Part shown: positions 57,655 through 64,000 of the stretch, in pieces
How positions within the stretch are numbered: the first letter of the stretch is position 1
Layout: each line of letters opens with the position of its first letter
Origin: Streptomyces sp. NBC_00223
GTDB taxonomy: Bacteria > Actinomycetota > Actinomycetes > Streptomycetales > Streptomycetaceae
Assembly: GCF_036199905.1 (NCBI RefSeq)
Contig: NZ_CP108109.1
Span: 3,953,501 to 4,017,500, forward strand
Direction: 5' to 3'
DNA: 64,000 nucleotides
Program-made: the position numbers and the translations under genes
Notes under the pieces: generated by a model
Databases searched by the model: none
What the model was told of the DNA's origin: nothing
Seen by the model: the letters and a program-made list of their open reading frames with translations, nothing else

Positions 57655-59718
57655 ATGTCAGCGTTCCGGGCCCGGGTCGACGACGGTTCCGACCGGGCTC
57701 CGGCCAGGGGCGGGAAACGGGGTGGCGGCATGGACGGCGGTGCAAACGGTGTCGGGGACGGCATCGGGGACGACGGGCCCGGGCAGGCGCGGGAGCGGTT
57801 CGTCGTGGGCGGCGGCGGGGTGCGGCTGTGCGTCGCGGAGTACGGGGACGCGTCGCTGCCGACCGTGCTGCTCCTGCACGGCTACCCGGACAGCAAGGAG
57901 GTCTGGTCGGCGGTCGCCGCGCTGCTCGCCGACCGCTTCCACGTGGTGCTCTACGACGTACGGGGCCACGGCCGCTCCCAGGCCCCCGCGCCGCTGAAGG
58001 GCGGTTTCACGCTGGAGAAGCTCACCGCCGACTTCCTCGCGGTCGCGGACGCGGTCAGCCCGGACCGGGCCGTGCACCTGGTCGGCCACGACTGGGGATC
58101 GGTGCAAGGCTGGGAGTTCGCCACGGTGGCCGCCACCGAGGGCAGGATCGCGTCGTTCACCTCGATCTCGGGGCCGTCCCTCGACCACTTCGGCCACTGG
58201 ATCCGCCACCGCGTGCGGCACCCCACCCCACGCCTGGCCGCCCAACTGCTCGGCCAGGGCGCCAAGTCCTGGTACGTGTACGCGCTGCACACCCCCGTAC
58301 TGCCCGAACTGGCCTGGCGCGGCCCGCTCGGCAGGCAGTGGCCCAAGCTGCTGGCCCGCGCCGAGAAGGTCCGCTCCGACGACTATCCGACCGCGTCGCT
58401 GCCGCGGGACGCGTCGCACGGCGCCTGGCTCTACCGGGACAACGTCCGACAGCGGCTGGGGAGTCCGCGCGCGGACGCCCACGCGCACGTGCCCGTTCAG
58501 CTCATCCTGCCGACCGGCGACGCCTTTCTGTCCGAGCGGCTCTACGACGACCTCGACCGGTGGGCGCCGCGGCTGACCCGGCGGAGGCTGGCGGCCAAGC
58601 ACTGGGTGCCGCGGTCGCGGCCGGAGCAGGTGGCGGAGTGGGTCGCGGAGTTCGCGGCGGGGGTGGAGGGAGGGGCGTCGGCTTCGGCGGCCTCGGATTG
58701 GGGGGTCTCGGCTTCGGGGGTCTCGGCGGCTGCCGCGTCCTCCGAGGCGTCGGGGGCCTCCGGGGGCTCGGGGGCAGGCTCCTCGGTCGAGGTCGGCGCC
58801 GTCCTGGGGAAGGCGCTCGCCGACGCGCGGGAGCGGTTCGGCGGGCAGTTGGTGCTGGTCACCGGTGCGGCCAGCGGCATCGGGCGGGCCACCGCGCTGG
58901 CGTTCGCGGAGGCGGGCGCCCGGGTCGTCGTGGTGGACCGGGACGCCGAGGGCGCCGCCCGTACGGCCGAGGCGGCGCTGCGGGCCGGAGCGTCCGGTGC
59001 CTGGCCGGAGGCCGTCGACGTCTCGGACGCCGAGGCGATGGAGCAACTGGCCGCGCGTACCGCGGAGAGCCACGGCGTGCCCGACGTGGTGGTGAACAAC
59101 GCGGGGATCGGTCTCGCGGGCCCCTTCCTCGACACCACCCCCGAGGACTGGAAGCAGGTGCTCGACGTCAATCTGTGGGGCGTCATCCACGGCTGCCGGC
59201 TCTTCGGCCGGCAGATGGTGGAGCGCGGACGCGGCGGCCACATCGTCAACACCGCCTCGGCCGCCGCCTTCCAGCCGTCCCGCGCGCTGCCCGCGTACAG
59301 CACGTCCAAGGCGGCCGTGCTGATGCTCAGCGAGTGCCTGCGGGCCGAACTCGCCCCGCACGGCATCGGGGTGAGCGCGATCTGCCCCGGCATCGTCAAC
59401 ACGCCGATCACCGGCAGCGCCCGGCACACCGGGGTCGACGAGGAGGAGCAGGAGCGCCGCCGGGAGAGGAGCGCCAAGCTCTACCGGCTGCGCAACTACC
59501 CGCCGGAGAAGGTCGCCCGGGCGATCCTGCGGGCGGTGCGGCACGACACCGCCGTCGTACCAGTCACTCCCGAGGCACGCGGCGCTCGGCTGCTGTCCCG
59601 GCTCTCGCCCGGCGCGCTGCGGACGTTGGCCCGTATCGACCCGCCGCTCCGGTCCCGCGCCGACCGCAGCCGTACCGCCGCGGCCGAGGCGTCACGGCGA
59701 CGTACCGCGGCCTCCTGA
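57655..59718 (+). CDS. Alpha/beta hydrolase-SDR fusion oxidoreductase (EphD-like)
   Basis: About 687 residues. The N-terminal hydrolase half (about 50-330) has LLLHGYPDSKEVWSAVAALL, DVRGHGRSQAP and the nucleophile motif LVGHDWGSVQGWEFA, epoxide-hydrolase-like with Asp as nucleophile. An Ala/Ser/Gly linker follows, then a classical SDR (about 400-687): LVTGAASGIGRATALAFAEA, DVVVNNAGIGLAG, ASAAAFQPSRALPAYSTSKA with Ser, Tyr and Lys. This two-enzyme architecture is known from mycobacterial EphD. ATG at 57730 is an alternative start. Confidence 0.88.
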   Translation: MSAFRARVDDGSDRAPARGGKRGGGMDGGANGVGDGIGDDGPGQARERFVVGGGGVRLCVAEYGDASLPTVLLLHGYPDSKEVWSAVAALLADRFHVVLYDVRGHGRSQAPAPLKGGFTLEKLTADFLAVADAVSPDRAVHLVGHDWGSVQGWEFATVAATEGRIASFTSISGPSLDHFGHWIRHRVRHPTPRLAAQLLGQGAKSWYVYALHTPVLPELAWRGPLGRQWPKLLARAEKVRSDDYPTASLPRDASHGAWLYRDNVRQRLGSPRADAHAHVPVQLILPTGDAFLSERLYDDLDRWAPRLTRRRLAAKHWVPRSRPEQVAEWVAEFAAGVEGGASASAASDWGVSASGVSAAAASSEASGASGGSGAGSSVEVGAVLGKALADARERFGGQLVLVTGAASGIGRATALAFAEAGARVVVVDRDAEGAARTAEAALRAGASGAWPEAVDVSDAEAMEQLAARTAESHGVPDVVVNNAGIGLAGPFLDTTPEDWKQVLDVNLWGVIHGCRLFGRQMVERGRGGHIVNTASAAAFQPSRALPAYSTSKAAVLMLSECLRAELAPHGIGVSAICPGIVNTPITGSARHTGVDEEEQERRRERSAKLYRLRNYPPEKVARAILRAVRHDTAVVPVTPEARGARLLSRLSPGALRTLARIDPPLRSRADRSRTAAAEASRRRTAAS

Positions 59719-59751
59719 CCCACCGTCACCTGACCCATGAGGAGTGAAGGC

Positions 59752-60708
59752 GTGACCGCCGCCGCCGAGCAGCGCGTGTACCGGATCGAGGACCTCTCGC
59801 ACCTGAGCGGCACCACGGTCCGGACGATCCGCGCCTACACCGACCGCGGGCTGCTCCCCAAGCCGGAGCGCCGCGGCCGGGCCAATGTCTACGGCGACAC
59901 GCATCTCGCCCGGCTGCGGCAGATCGCCGACCTGCTGGAACGCGGCTACACGCTGGCCAGCATCAAGGAGTTGCTGGCCGCGTGGGACGCCGGGACCGGC
60001 CTCGGCGGTGTGCTCGGCCTGGTCGGCGAGGTGGACCGGCCCTGGTCGGACGAGACACCCGCGCGGATCGGCCTGCCCGAGCTGATGGAGTCCTTCGGCG
60101 GCGTCCTGGACCTCTCGGCGGTGGAGGAGGCGCTGCGACTCGGCATCCTGGAGGCGGTGCCCGGCAGCGACGACGAATTCCTCGTGCCGAGCCCGCAGGA
60201 GCTGGCCGTCGCCGTCGAACTCCACGCCGCCGGGGTGCCGTTGGCCGCGATCACCGGGCATCTGCGCGAGCTGCGAGGGCAGGTCGAGCACATCTCGGAG
60301 CGGTTCCTGGAGTTCACCACGGAATACGTCTTCCAACGGTTCCTCCAGCACCCGCCGACCGACGCGGAGGCGGCGGAGGCCGCGGACCTGGTACGGAGGT
60401 TGCGGCCGCTGGCCCAGCAGACGGTCGACGCGGAGCTGGCCCGGGCCATGCGGGCGCGGGCCACGGAGCACGTACGGCGCCATCTCGGCGCCGCGGTCCT
60501 CCCCGCTTCGGACGTGGCTCCGGCCCCGGCGACCGCTTCCGCCTCCGCTTCCGCTTCCGCCGAGGTGCCGGTCCTGCTGCCGGCCCGCACGGTGACCGCC
60601 GTCCGGGCCCTGGTCGGGCCGGAACACGTCCCGGCCTTCGTCGCGGCGGCCGCCGACCGCGAAGTCGCCGCCCGCCGTATGAACGCCCTCACCACCCCCC
60701 ACCCCTGA
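59752..60708 (+). CDS. MerR-family transcriptional regulator
   Basis: 318 residues from GTG at 59752 after AGGAGTGAAGG. N-terminal MerR winged helix (YRIEDLSHLSGTTVRTIRAY, RRGRANVYGDTHLARLRQIA), then a long helical effector region (LVGEVDRPWSDETPARIGLP, HLRELRGQVEHISERFLEFT) and a low-complexity (TASASASASA) linker near residue 265. It follows the hydrolase-SDR gene by 33 bp, and probably regulates it. The ligand is unknown. Confidence 0.88.
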   Translation: MTAAAEQRVYRIEDLSHLSGTTVRTIRAYTDRGLLPKPERRGRANVYGDTHLARLRQIADLLERGYTLASIKELLAAWDAGTGLGGVLGLVGEVDRPWSDETPARIGLPELMESFGGVLDLSAVEEALRLGILEAVPGSDDEFLVPSPQELAVAVELHAAGVPLAAITGHLRELRGQVEHISERFLEFTTEYVFQRFLQHPPTDAEAAEAADLVRRLRPLAQQTVDAELARAMRARATEHVRRHLGAAVLPASDVAPAPATASASASASAEVPVLLPARTVTAVRALVGPEHVPAFVAAAADREVAARRMNALTTPHP

Positions 60709-60836
60709 CCCCCAGGCCGCAGGCCCACCACGCCCCTCCGGCTCTGCTTCACCGGCCCTTCGCCGGCAGCCGGCCGGCGTTCCCCCTGGGCCCACCGCCC
60801 GCAGCACCCGGACCGGAGGTAACGGCGGCTGCGACG

Positions 60837-60897
60837 GCGACGGAACGACTCCCGGCTCGGCACCCTCATGACGTCGGTCAACCCTCGTTCGCGCATC
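60837..60897. repeat. Direct repeat, left copy, bracketing vapBC (61 bp, 59 identical)
   Basis: Begins GCGACGGAAC and ends GTTCGCGCATC; matches 61701-61761 with two mismatches (at GACTCCC/GGCTCCC and CCTCGTTC/CCTAGTTC). It stands 25 bp left of the toxin's 3' end. It is not a tRNA fragment. In the minus direction both copies start a short identical frame (MRExGLTDVMRVPSRE), perhaps a coding remnant. The gap 60709-60836 before it shows nothing else. Confidence 0.75.
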
Positions 60898-60922
60898 GCG
60901 GCCCGGCCTGCGGAAATGGCGG

Positions 60923-61324
60923 TCAGATGCCAATGATTCCGATGTGCTGGCCGCAGAGCCGAGTCATGTCGTCGACATCGGACGTGAGGATGGCGACGGG
61001 GCCGATCTGCCGTAGGGCCGCTTCAGCGACTGTCGCGTCGATCGCGTACTTGTGGCCGTGAAGGCCGGCAGCCTTGAGCAGCTTCGCCGCGGCCTTGGCC
61101 GTCTGCTCGGTCACCGGCTCCACCTTGACCCTGGACAGAGCCCACTGAAGGCGCGGCATGTTCACGCGTGAGTGACTGACCTCCACGATGGTGTTCGCGC
61201 TGATCACCAAGTCCGCGCCCATCTCGTGGAAGATCTTGAGCAGGGCGAGGAATTTCCGGTCCTGAACAATCCACGCGGACAGGCCCTCACTGTCGAGAAC
61301 CACCGTTTCGATGTGCTGATTCAC
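60923..61324 (-). CDS. PIN-domain toxin (VapC-like)
   Basis: 133 residues. PIN fold: ETVVLDSEGLSAWIVQDRKF (first Asp), ISANTIVEVSHSRVNM (Glu), HKYAIDATVAEAALRQIG (Asp) and VAILTSDVDDMTRLCGQHI (terminal acidic cluster). These acidic residues coordinate the divalent metal of a ribonuclease. Its start overlaps the stop of the upstream antitoxin gene, the classical vapBC order. Confidence 0.87.
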   Translation of the reverse strand: MNQHIETVVLDSEGLSAWIVQDRKFLALLKIFHEMGADLVISANTIVEVSHSRVNMPRLQWALSRVKVEPVTEQTAKAAAKLLKAAGLHGHKYAIDATVAEAALRQIGPVAILTSDVDDMTRLCGQHIGIIGI

Positions 61325-61569
61325 GCGGCGCTCGCGCCACCCACGGCGTCCGTCGTGCCGAAGATACGGGCACGGGCTTCGGCCAGTTCCTCGTCGCTGA
61401 AGGCTCCGTGCTCGGCTTCGTGGTCCCGCAGGTCAGCCCCGAGCAGTTGGTGTCTGATCTGGCGCGCCACCGCCTCGGCCACGTAGCCGGAGACGTTGTC
61501 CGTGAGCTTCTTCAGCTCCGCGACCTGCTCTGTCGGCAGTGTGACCGTGATCCGCGTCGTGTCAGCCAT
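61321..61569 (-). CDS. Antitoxin, ribbon-helix-helix type (VapB-like)
   Basis: 82 residues from ATG at 61567-61569. N-terminal RHH DNA-binding motif (TTRITVTLPTEQVAELKKLT, NVSGYVAEAVARQIRHQLL) and an acidic, probably toxin-wrapping C-terminus (DEELAEARARIFGTTD). It overlaps the toxin gene by 4 bp. GAGTATGCTACCTCC upstream on the minus strand supplies a ribosome site (GGAGGT in reverse context) and likely the operator. Confidence 0.85.
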   Translation of the reverse strand: MADTTRITVTLPTEQVAELKKLTDNVSGYVAEAVARQIRHQLLGADLRDHEAEHGAFSDEELAEARARIFGTTDAVGGASAA

Positions 61570-61896
61570 GGAGGTAGCATACTCCGATATGCAATCACCT
61601 GGGAAATGGTCGGCCGGAGGTCCGGGCCAACCATCTGTCGTGGCGCACCTTCCGGGACCGCACATGGTTCGGGGCCGTTCCGACGCTGACCGCCGCCACA
61701 GCGACGGAACGGCTCCCGGCTCGGCACCCTCATGACGTCGGTCAACCCTAGTTCGCGCATCACGGGCTGAGCGGGGGTTTCTGAGCGGGCTGTGGCCAGG
61801 GGAACCGGGAGCGCTCTGTCGGCGCGGTGGGGGAACTGCTGACGATGGTCAGCGCGTCGTTGACGTGAGAGCGAGTGGGAACCCGGGGGGAGACGG
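61570..61896. repeat. Right direct-repeat copy and intergenic region before the T7SS toxin gene
   Basis: Right copy of the 61-bp repeat at 61701-61761. The region also contains the vapBC promoter (minus strand, near 61575-61600, containing GATTGCATATCGGAGTATGC) and the leader of the toxin gene, with GGGGGGAGACGG before its ATG. No other gene is seen. Confidence 0.6.
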
Positions 61897-63453
61897 ATGG
61901 GGCGGCCGGGGGACTGGCATGTACTCGATATGGACCGTGACCCGACGCCGGGTGATCCGTCGCGGGTGAAGGCGCTGTCGATCCAGCTGCACGACTTCGC
62001 CGACGATGTGGAATCGGCGCTACGGCTGGTGAAAGGGATGCAGTCCGAGGACGCGATCCTGGCCTGGGCGGGGCTGTCGGCGGACGCGTTCCGGGACGAG
62101 TTCGGGTCGGCCCCGAAGAACCTCGACAAACTGCACACCTCGTACCGGCTGGCCGCCGACGCGCTGGAGGCGTACTGGCCGGACCTGGAACACGCCCAGT
62201 ACCAGGCGGACCGGGCGCTGTCCGACGGGCGTACCGCGCACGCGCAGTTGACGTCGGCGCAAAGTGGTCTGAGCGGCGCGCAGGACTGGGTGCACACGGC
62301 TACGTCGACGGCGGACACGTACGACCCCTCGAAGCACCCGGGCGCGTCGGTCCCACCGCCGGACTCCGACAAGGTCCGTCAGTCCACCCGCGACCTGGCC
62401 GCCGCCAAGGCCCGGCAGGCGCACGCCCAGCAGGCCGTGACCTCCGCGCAGTCCGCGCTGGACGCGGCGAAAAGGCTGGCGGAGCAGGCCCGTTCGATGC
62501 GGGAGGACGCCGCCCGCCGGACCGTCACCAAACTCCACGAGGCATCCGACGCCGGGATCAAGAACCGGCACTGGTGGGAGAAGGCGGTCCACTGGGTCGC
62601 CGACCACTGGGACGAGATCGTCACCGTCTGCCGCTGGATCGTCGCCATCCTCGGCATCGTCGTCATGATCCTCGGCGGCCCGCTCGCCTGGCTGGTGGTC
62701 GCAGCCGCCCTCATCGTGCTGGCCGACACCGTCTCCCAATACATCCAGGGCAAAGCCAGTTTATGGGCCGTCCTCTTCGCCGCCCTCGACTGCATCCCCA
62801 TGACCAAGGGCCTCACCTCGCTGGGCAGGCTGAGCGAGTTGTACAAGGCCGGCGGCCTGCTGCGCATCGGCGCCGAAAGCGTCAAGAGCATGAGCGCCGG
62901 GCTCAAGACCATGGCCGCTGCCTTCCGTGCCCTTGGCGAGATCCCGTCTGCCCTGCGGGCCGGCCGCCAAGGATTTACCGCGGTCGATCGGGTCCTGCAA
63001 ACCGGCGGGGAACTGCGACGCGTGCGGGGAGACGCGGACTTCTTCACCGAGTGGGCGGACGACGCCTACGACTCCATCCGGGCGACCGACGATGTCGGGT
63101 CCGTGGCCGCGACGGCAGCGGAACACGGATTCACTCCTATGGACATTCAGCAGATCAAGGACCACCTTTTCAACGAGGAACATCTGCTGGACAGCTATGG
63201 TCACGCGTCTGTAGCGCGTTTCGACGCCAACCCCAGAATCGCCGAGGCGTGGATTCGCCTCAAGAACGGCAGCCCGCACCCTGCCGATATCGATCTGCTG
63301 CGCCACGAACTGCACGAGTCGAACTATATGAGAGAGACAGGCAGTCAGAGTTACCAGGCCGCCCATCGGGCTACAATCGACGCCGGACATACCTGGGACC
63401 CGGCGGCGGCCGCACGCGATGGTTTCGGGCGACGCCCCAGCGCGGAGGAATGA
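61897..63453 (+). CDS. Polymorphic toxin-like protein with WXG100/T7SS N-terminus
   Basis: 518 residues. The N-terminus (about 20-135) is a helical WXG100/LXG-like secretion domain, with WAGLSADAFRDEF (WxG) at about 57-69, followed by a coiled coil of AQ-rich repeats (LAAAKARQAHAQQAVTSAQS). A hydrophobic hairpin follows (about 241-276, VCRWIVAILGIVVMILGGPL). The C-terminal region (about 370-518) contains HPADIDLLRHELHESNYMRE and YQAAHRATIDAGHTWDP, the presumed toxin domain, whose family I cannot name. The small gene 3 bp downstream is the likely immunity partner. Confidence 0.78.
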   Translation: MGRPGDWHVLDMDRDPTPGDPSRVKALSIQLHDFADDVESALRLVKGMQSEDAILAWAGLSADAFRDEFGSAPKNLDKLHTSYRLAADALEAYWPDLEHAQYQADRALSDGRTAHAQLTSAQSGLSGAQDWVHTATSTADTYDPSKHPGASVPPPDSDKVRQSTRDLAAAKARQAHAQQAVTSAQSALDAAKRLAEQARSMREDAARRTVTKLHEASDAGIKNRHWWEKAVHWVADHWDEIVTVCRWIVAILGIVVMILGGPLAWLVVAAALIVLADTVSQYIQGKASLWAVLFAALDCIPMTKGLTSLGRLSELYKAGGLLRIGAESVKSMSAGLKTMAAAFRALGEIPSALRAGRQGFTAVDRVLQTGGELRRVRGDADFFTEWADDAYDSIRATDDVGSVAATAAEHGFTPMDIQQIKDHLFNEEHLLDSYGHASVARFDANPRIAEAWIRLKNGSPHPADIDLLRHELHESNYMRETGSQSYQAAHRATIDAGHTWDPAAAARDGFGRRPSAEE

Positions 63454-63456
63454 CGT

Positions 63457-63762
63457 ATGCCCCATTCGTTTCAACTTCTTCTCGTGAAGAGTTCGGAGAG
63501 CGCCCATGTCTACAGCGCCACATACGGCCAGGATGTGCCGTCGTTCCTGCTGCTCGACGAAGCCACAGGAACGGTACAAGTCTGCGATGGACAAGGGAAT
63601 CCGATAGGAGACATGATGCTACGCGCCGGAACGGGAAACGTGGAAAACCCGGTCGATGACCCGGTAGAAGCAGAAAAATTCACCATGGCTTCCGCACACC
63701 TGCTCAGCCGGTGGCGTAAAACGGGTGCCGCCCCTGCTGAGATCGTTAAATTCTTCTCCTGA
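63457..63762 (+). CDS. Candidate immunity protein of the adjacent toxin
   Basis: 101 residues (MPHSFQLLLVKSSESAHVYS, SFLLLDEATGTVQVCDGQGN, LLSRWRKTGAAPAEIVKFFS), a small alpha/beta protein. ATG lies 3 bp after the toxin stop, with GGAGGAATG spanning the junction, so it is tightly coupled. GC is lower than in the surrounding DNA, as is frequent for exchangeable toxin-immunity tips. The immunity role is inferred from position only. Confidence 0.68.
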   Translation: MPHSFQLLLVKSSESAHVYSATYGQDVPSFLLLDEATGTVQVCDGQGNPIGDMMLRAGTGNVENPVDDPVEAEKFTMASAHLLSRWRKTGAAPAEIVKFFS

Positions 63763-63808
63763 TACACAACGCAGTCGAACGAATTAACCGGGGAGGTGCA
63801 GAGAACTC

Positions 63809-64000
63809 ATGACGAGTGATCGCCTGGCGGTTCCCATCAATCTGCTGGAGGACTTCGCGCAGCGGCTCGGGTCGATCGTGGCGCGGTTGGACGGGACGAA
63901 GGCGGTGTTCCGGGCGTTCGAGGAGGACATGGGAGACGGGTCCGTGGTGGATGCGCTCGACCACTTCGAGCACAACTGGAAAGACGGGCGCGGGGACATC
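63809..64000 (+). CDS. WXG100-like T7SS protein, N-terminal part (cut by window end)
   Basis: The 64 visible residues from ATG at 63809 (MTSDRLAVPINLLEDFAQRL, then FRAFEEDMGDGSVVDALDHF and EHNWKDGRGDI) form a helical hairpin with a W-x-x-G-type turn, typical of the small T7SS partner proteins that precede Streptomyces polymorphic toxins. GGGGAGGTG precedes the start. The remaining part lies beyond the window. Confidence 0.72.
   Translation, partial: MTSDRLAVPINLLEDFAQRLGSIVARLDGTKAVFRAFEEDMGDGSVVDALDHFEHNWKDGRGDI

Noticed and set aside
1..64000. CRISPR array, rRNA genes or a large biosynthetic gene cluster
   Set aside because: No regularly spaced repeats with spacers, no rRNA sequence, and no PKS/NRPS or other multi-gene core enzymes were seen; the SARP at the left edge is the only hint and its neighbours are outside the window.

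Overview
The window is high-GC actinobacterial DNA, almost certainly from a Streptomyces chromosome. Evidence: GC-rich third codon positions, frequent GTG starts, SARP/BTAD, TrmB-LuxR, GntR-UTRA and XRE regulators, a pSAM2-like integrative element with a TraB-type FtsK translocase, and a core block (SEC-C protein, prim-pol, PP2C phosphatase, PepP, copper genes, DyP, pheA, serS) in an order I associate with the oriC-proximal core of Streptomyces chromosomes. No database search was possible; family names rest on recognised motifs.

1-7.7 kb, accessory: a SARP regulator cut by the window edge; a TrmB/LuxR-type regulator preceded by an uncatalogued 28-aa Trp-rich peptide ORF and a large hairpin; a small secreted protein; a lamin-tail-domain protein; a NUDIX gene broken by one base; a divergent MFS exporter/MerR pair around a 22-bp perfect palindrome; a lipoprotein.

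7.8-31.5 kb, a nested array of integrated elements at a tRNA-Ser(UGA) gene (31407-31493, minus strand). The 3' part of the tRNA plus its downstream flank recurs at about 13.6, 10.1 and 7.8 kb. One copy (10167-10223) is identical over 57 bp to the tRNA copy (31406-31462); the other two are increasingly decayed. The reading is serial integration at one site: two old, mostly deleted elements (7.9-10.2 and 10.2-13.7 kb, carrying a lipoprotein, a 30-aa membrane peptide, a low-GC HigB/HigA-ImmA toxin-antitoxin pair and two copies of a HAD phosphatase), then a recognisable actinomycete integrative and conjugative element (13.7-31.4 kb). The latter has three GntR/UTRA regulators with operator repeats, TraB/FtsK, a CTAG-motif repeat cluster that may be the transfer locus, SpdD-like and other small transfer-associated proteins, Xis and a tyrosine integrase. 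Cargo includes an FkbM methyltransferase, a GT2 glycosyltransferase and an XRE/DUF5753 regulator. An ISAs1-family insertion sequence with a perfect 9-bp target duplication splits a DUF6907-like gene. I see no replication initiator.

31.5-60.7 kb, core chromosome: HtrA-like protease, glycerophosphodiesterase, RsbW-like ATPases, SEC-C protein, a 6C-like small RNA candidate, prim-pol, GAF-PP2C phosphatase, aminopeptidase P; then a copper/redox operon (Met-rich membrane protein, YcnI, Sco1, PCuAC, CopC-CopD fusion, Tat DyP peroxidase), pheA, a cluster of DnaA boxes, serS, a HAD phosphatase, a rhomboid-like protein, two ABC-transporter modules, an EphD-like hydrolase-SDR fusion and a MerR regulator.

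60.8-64 kb, accessory: a VapBC module bracketed by 61-bp direct repeats, then a WXG100/type VII secretion polymorphic toxin with a probable immunity protein and the start of another WXG100-like gene running off the window.
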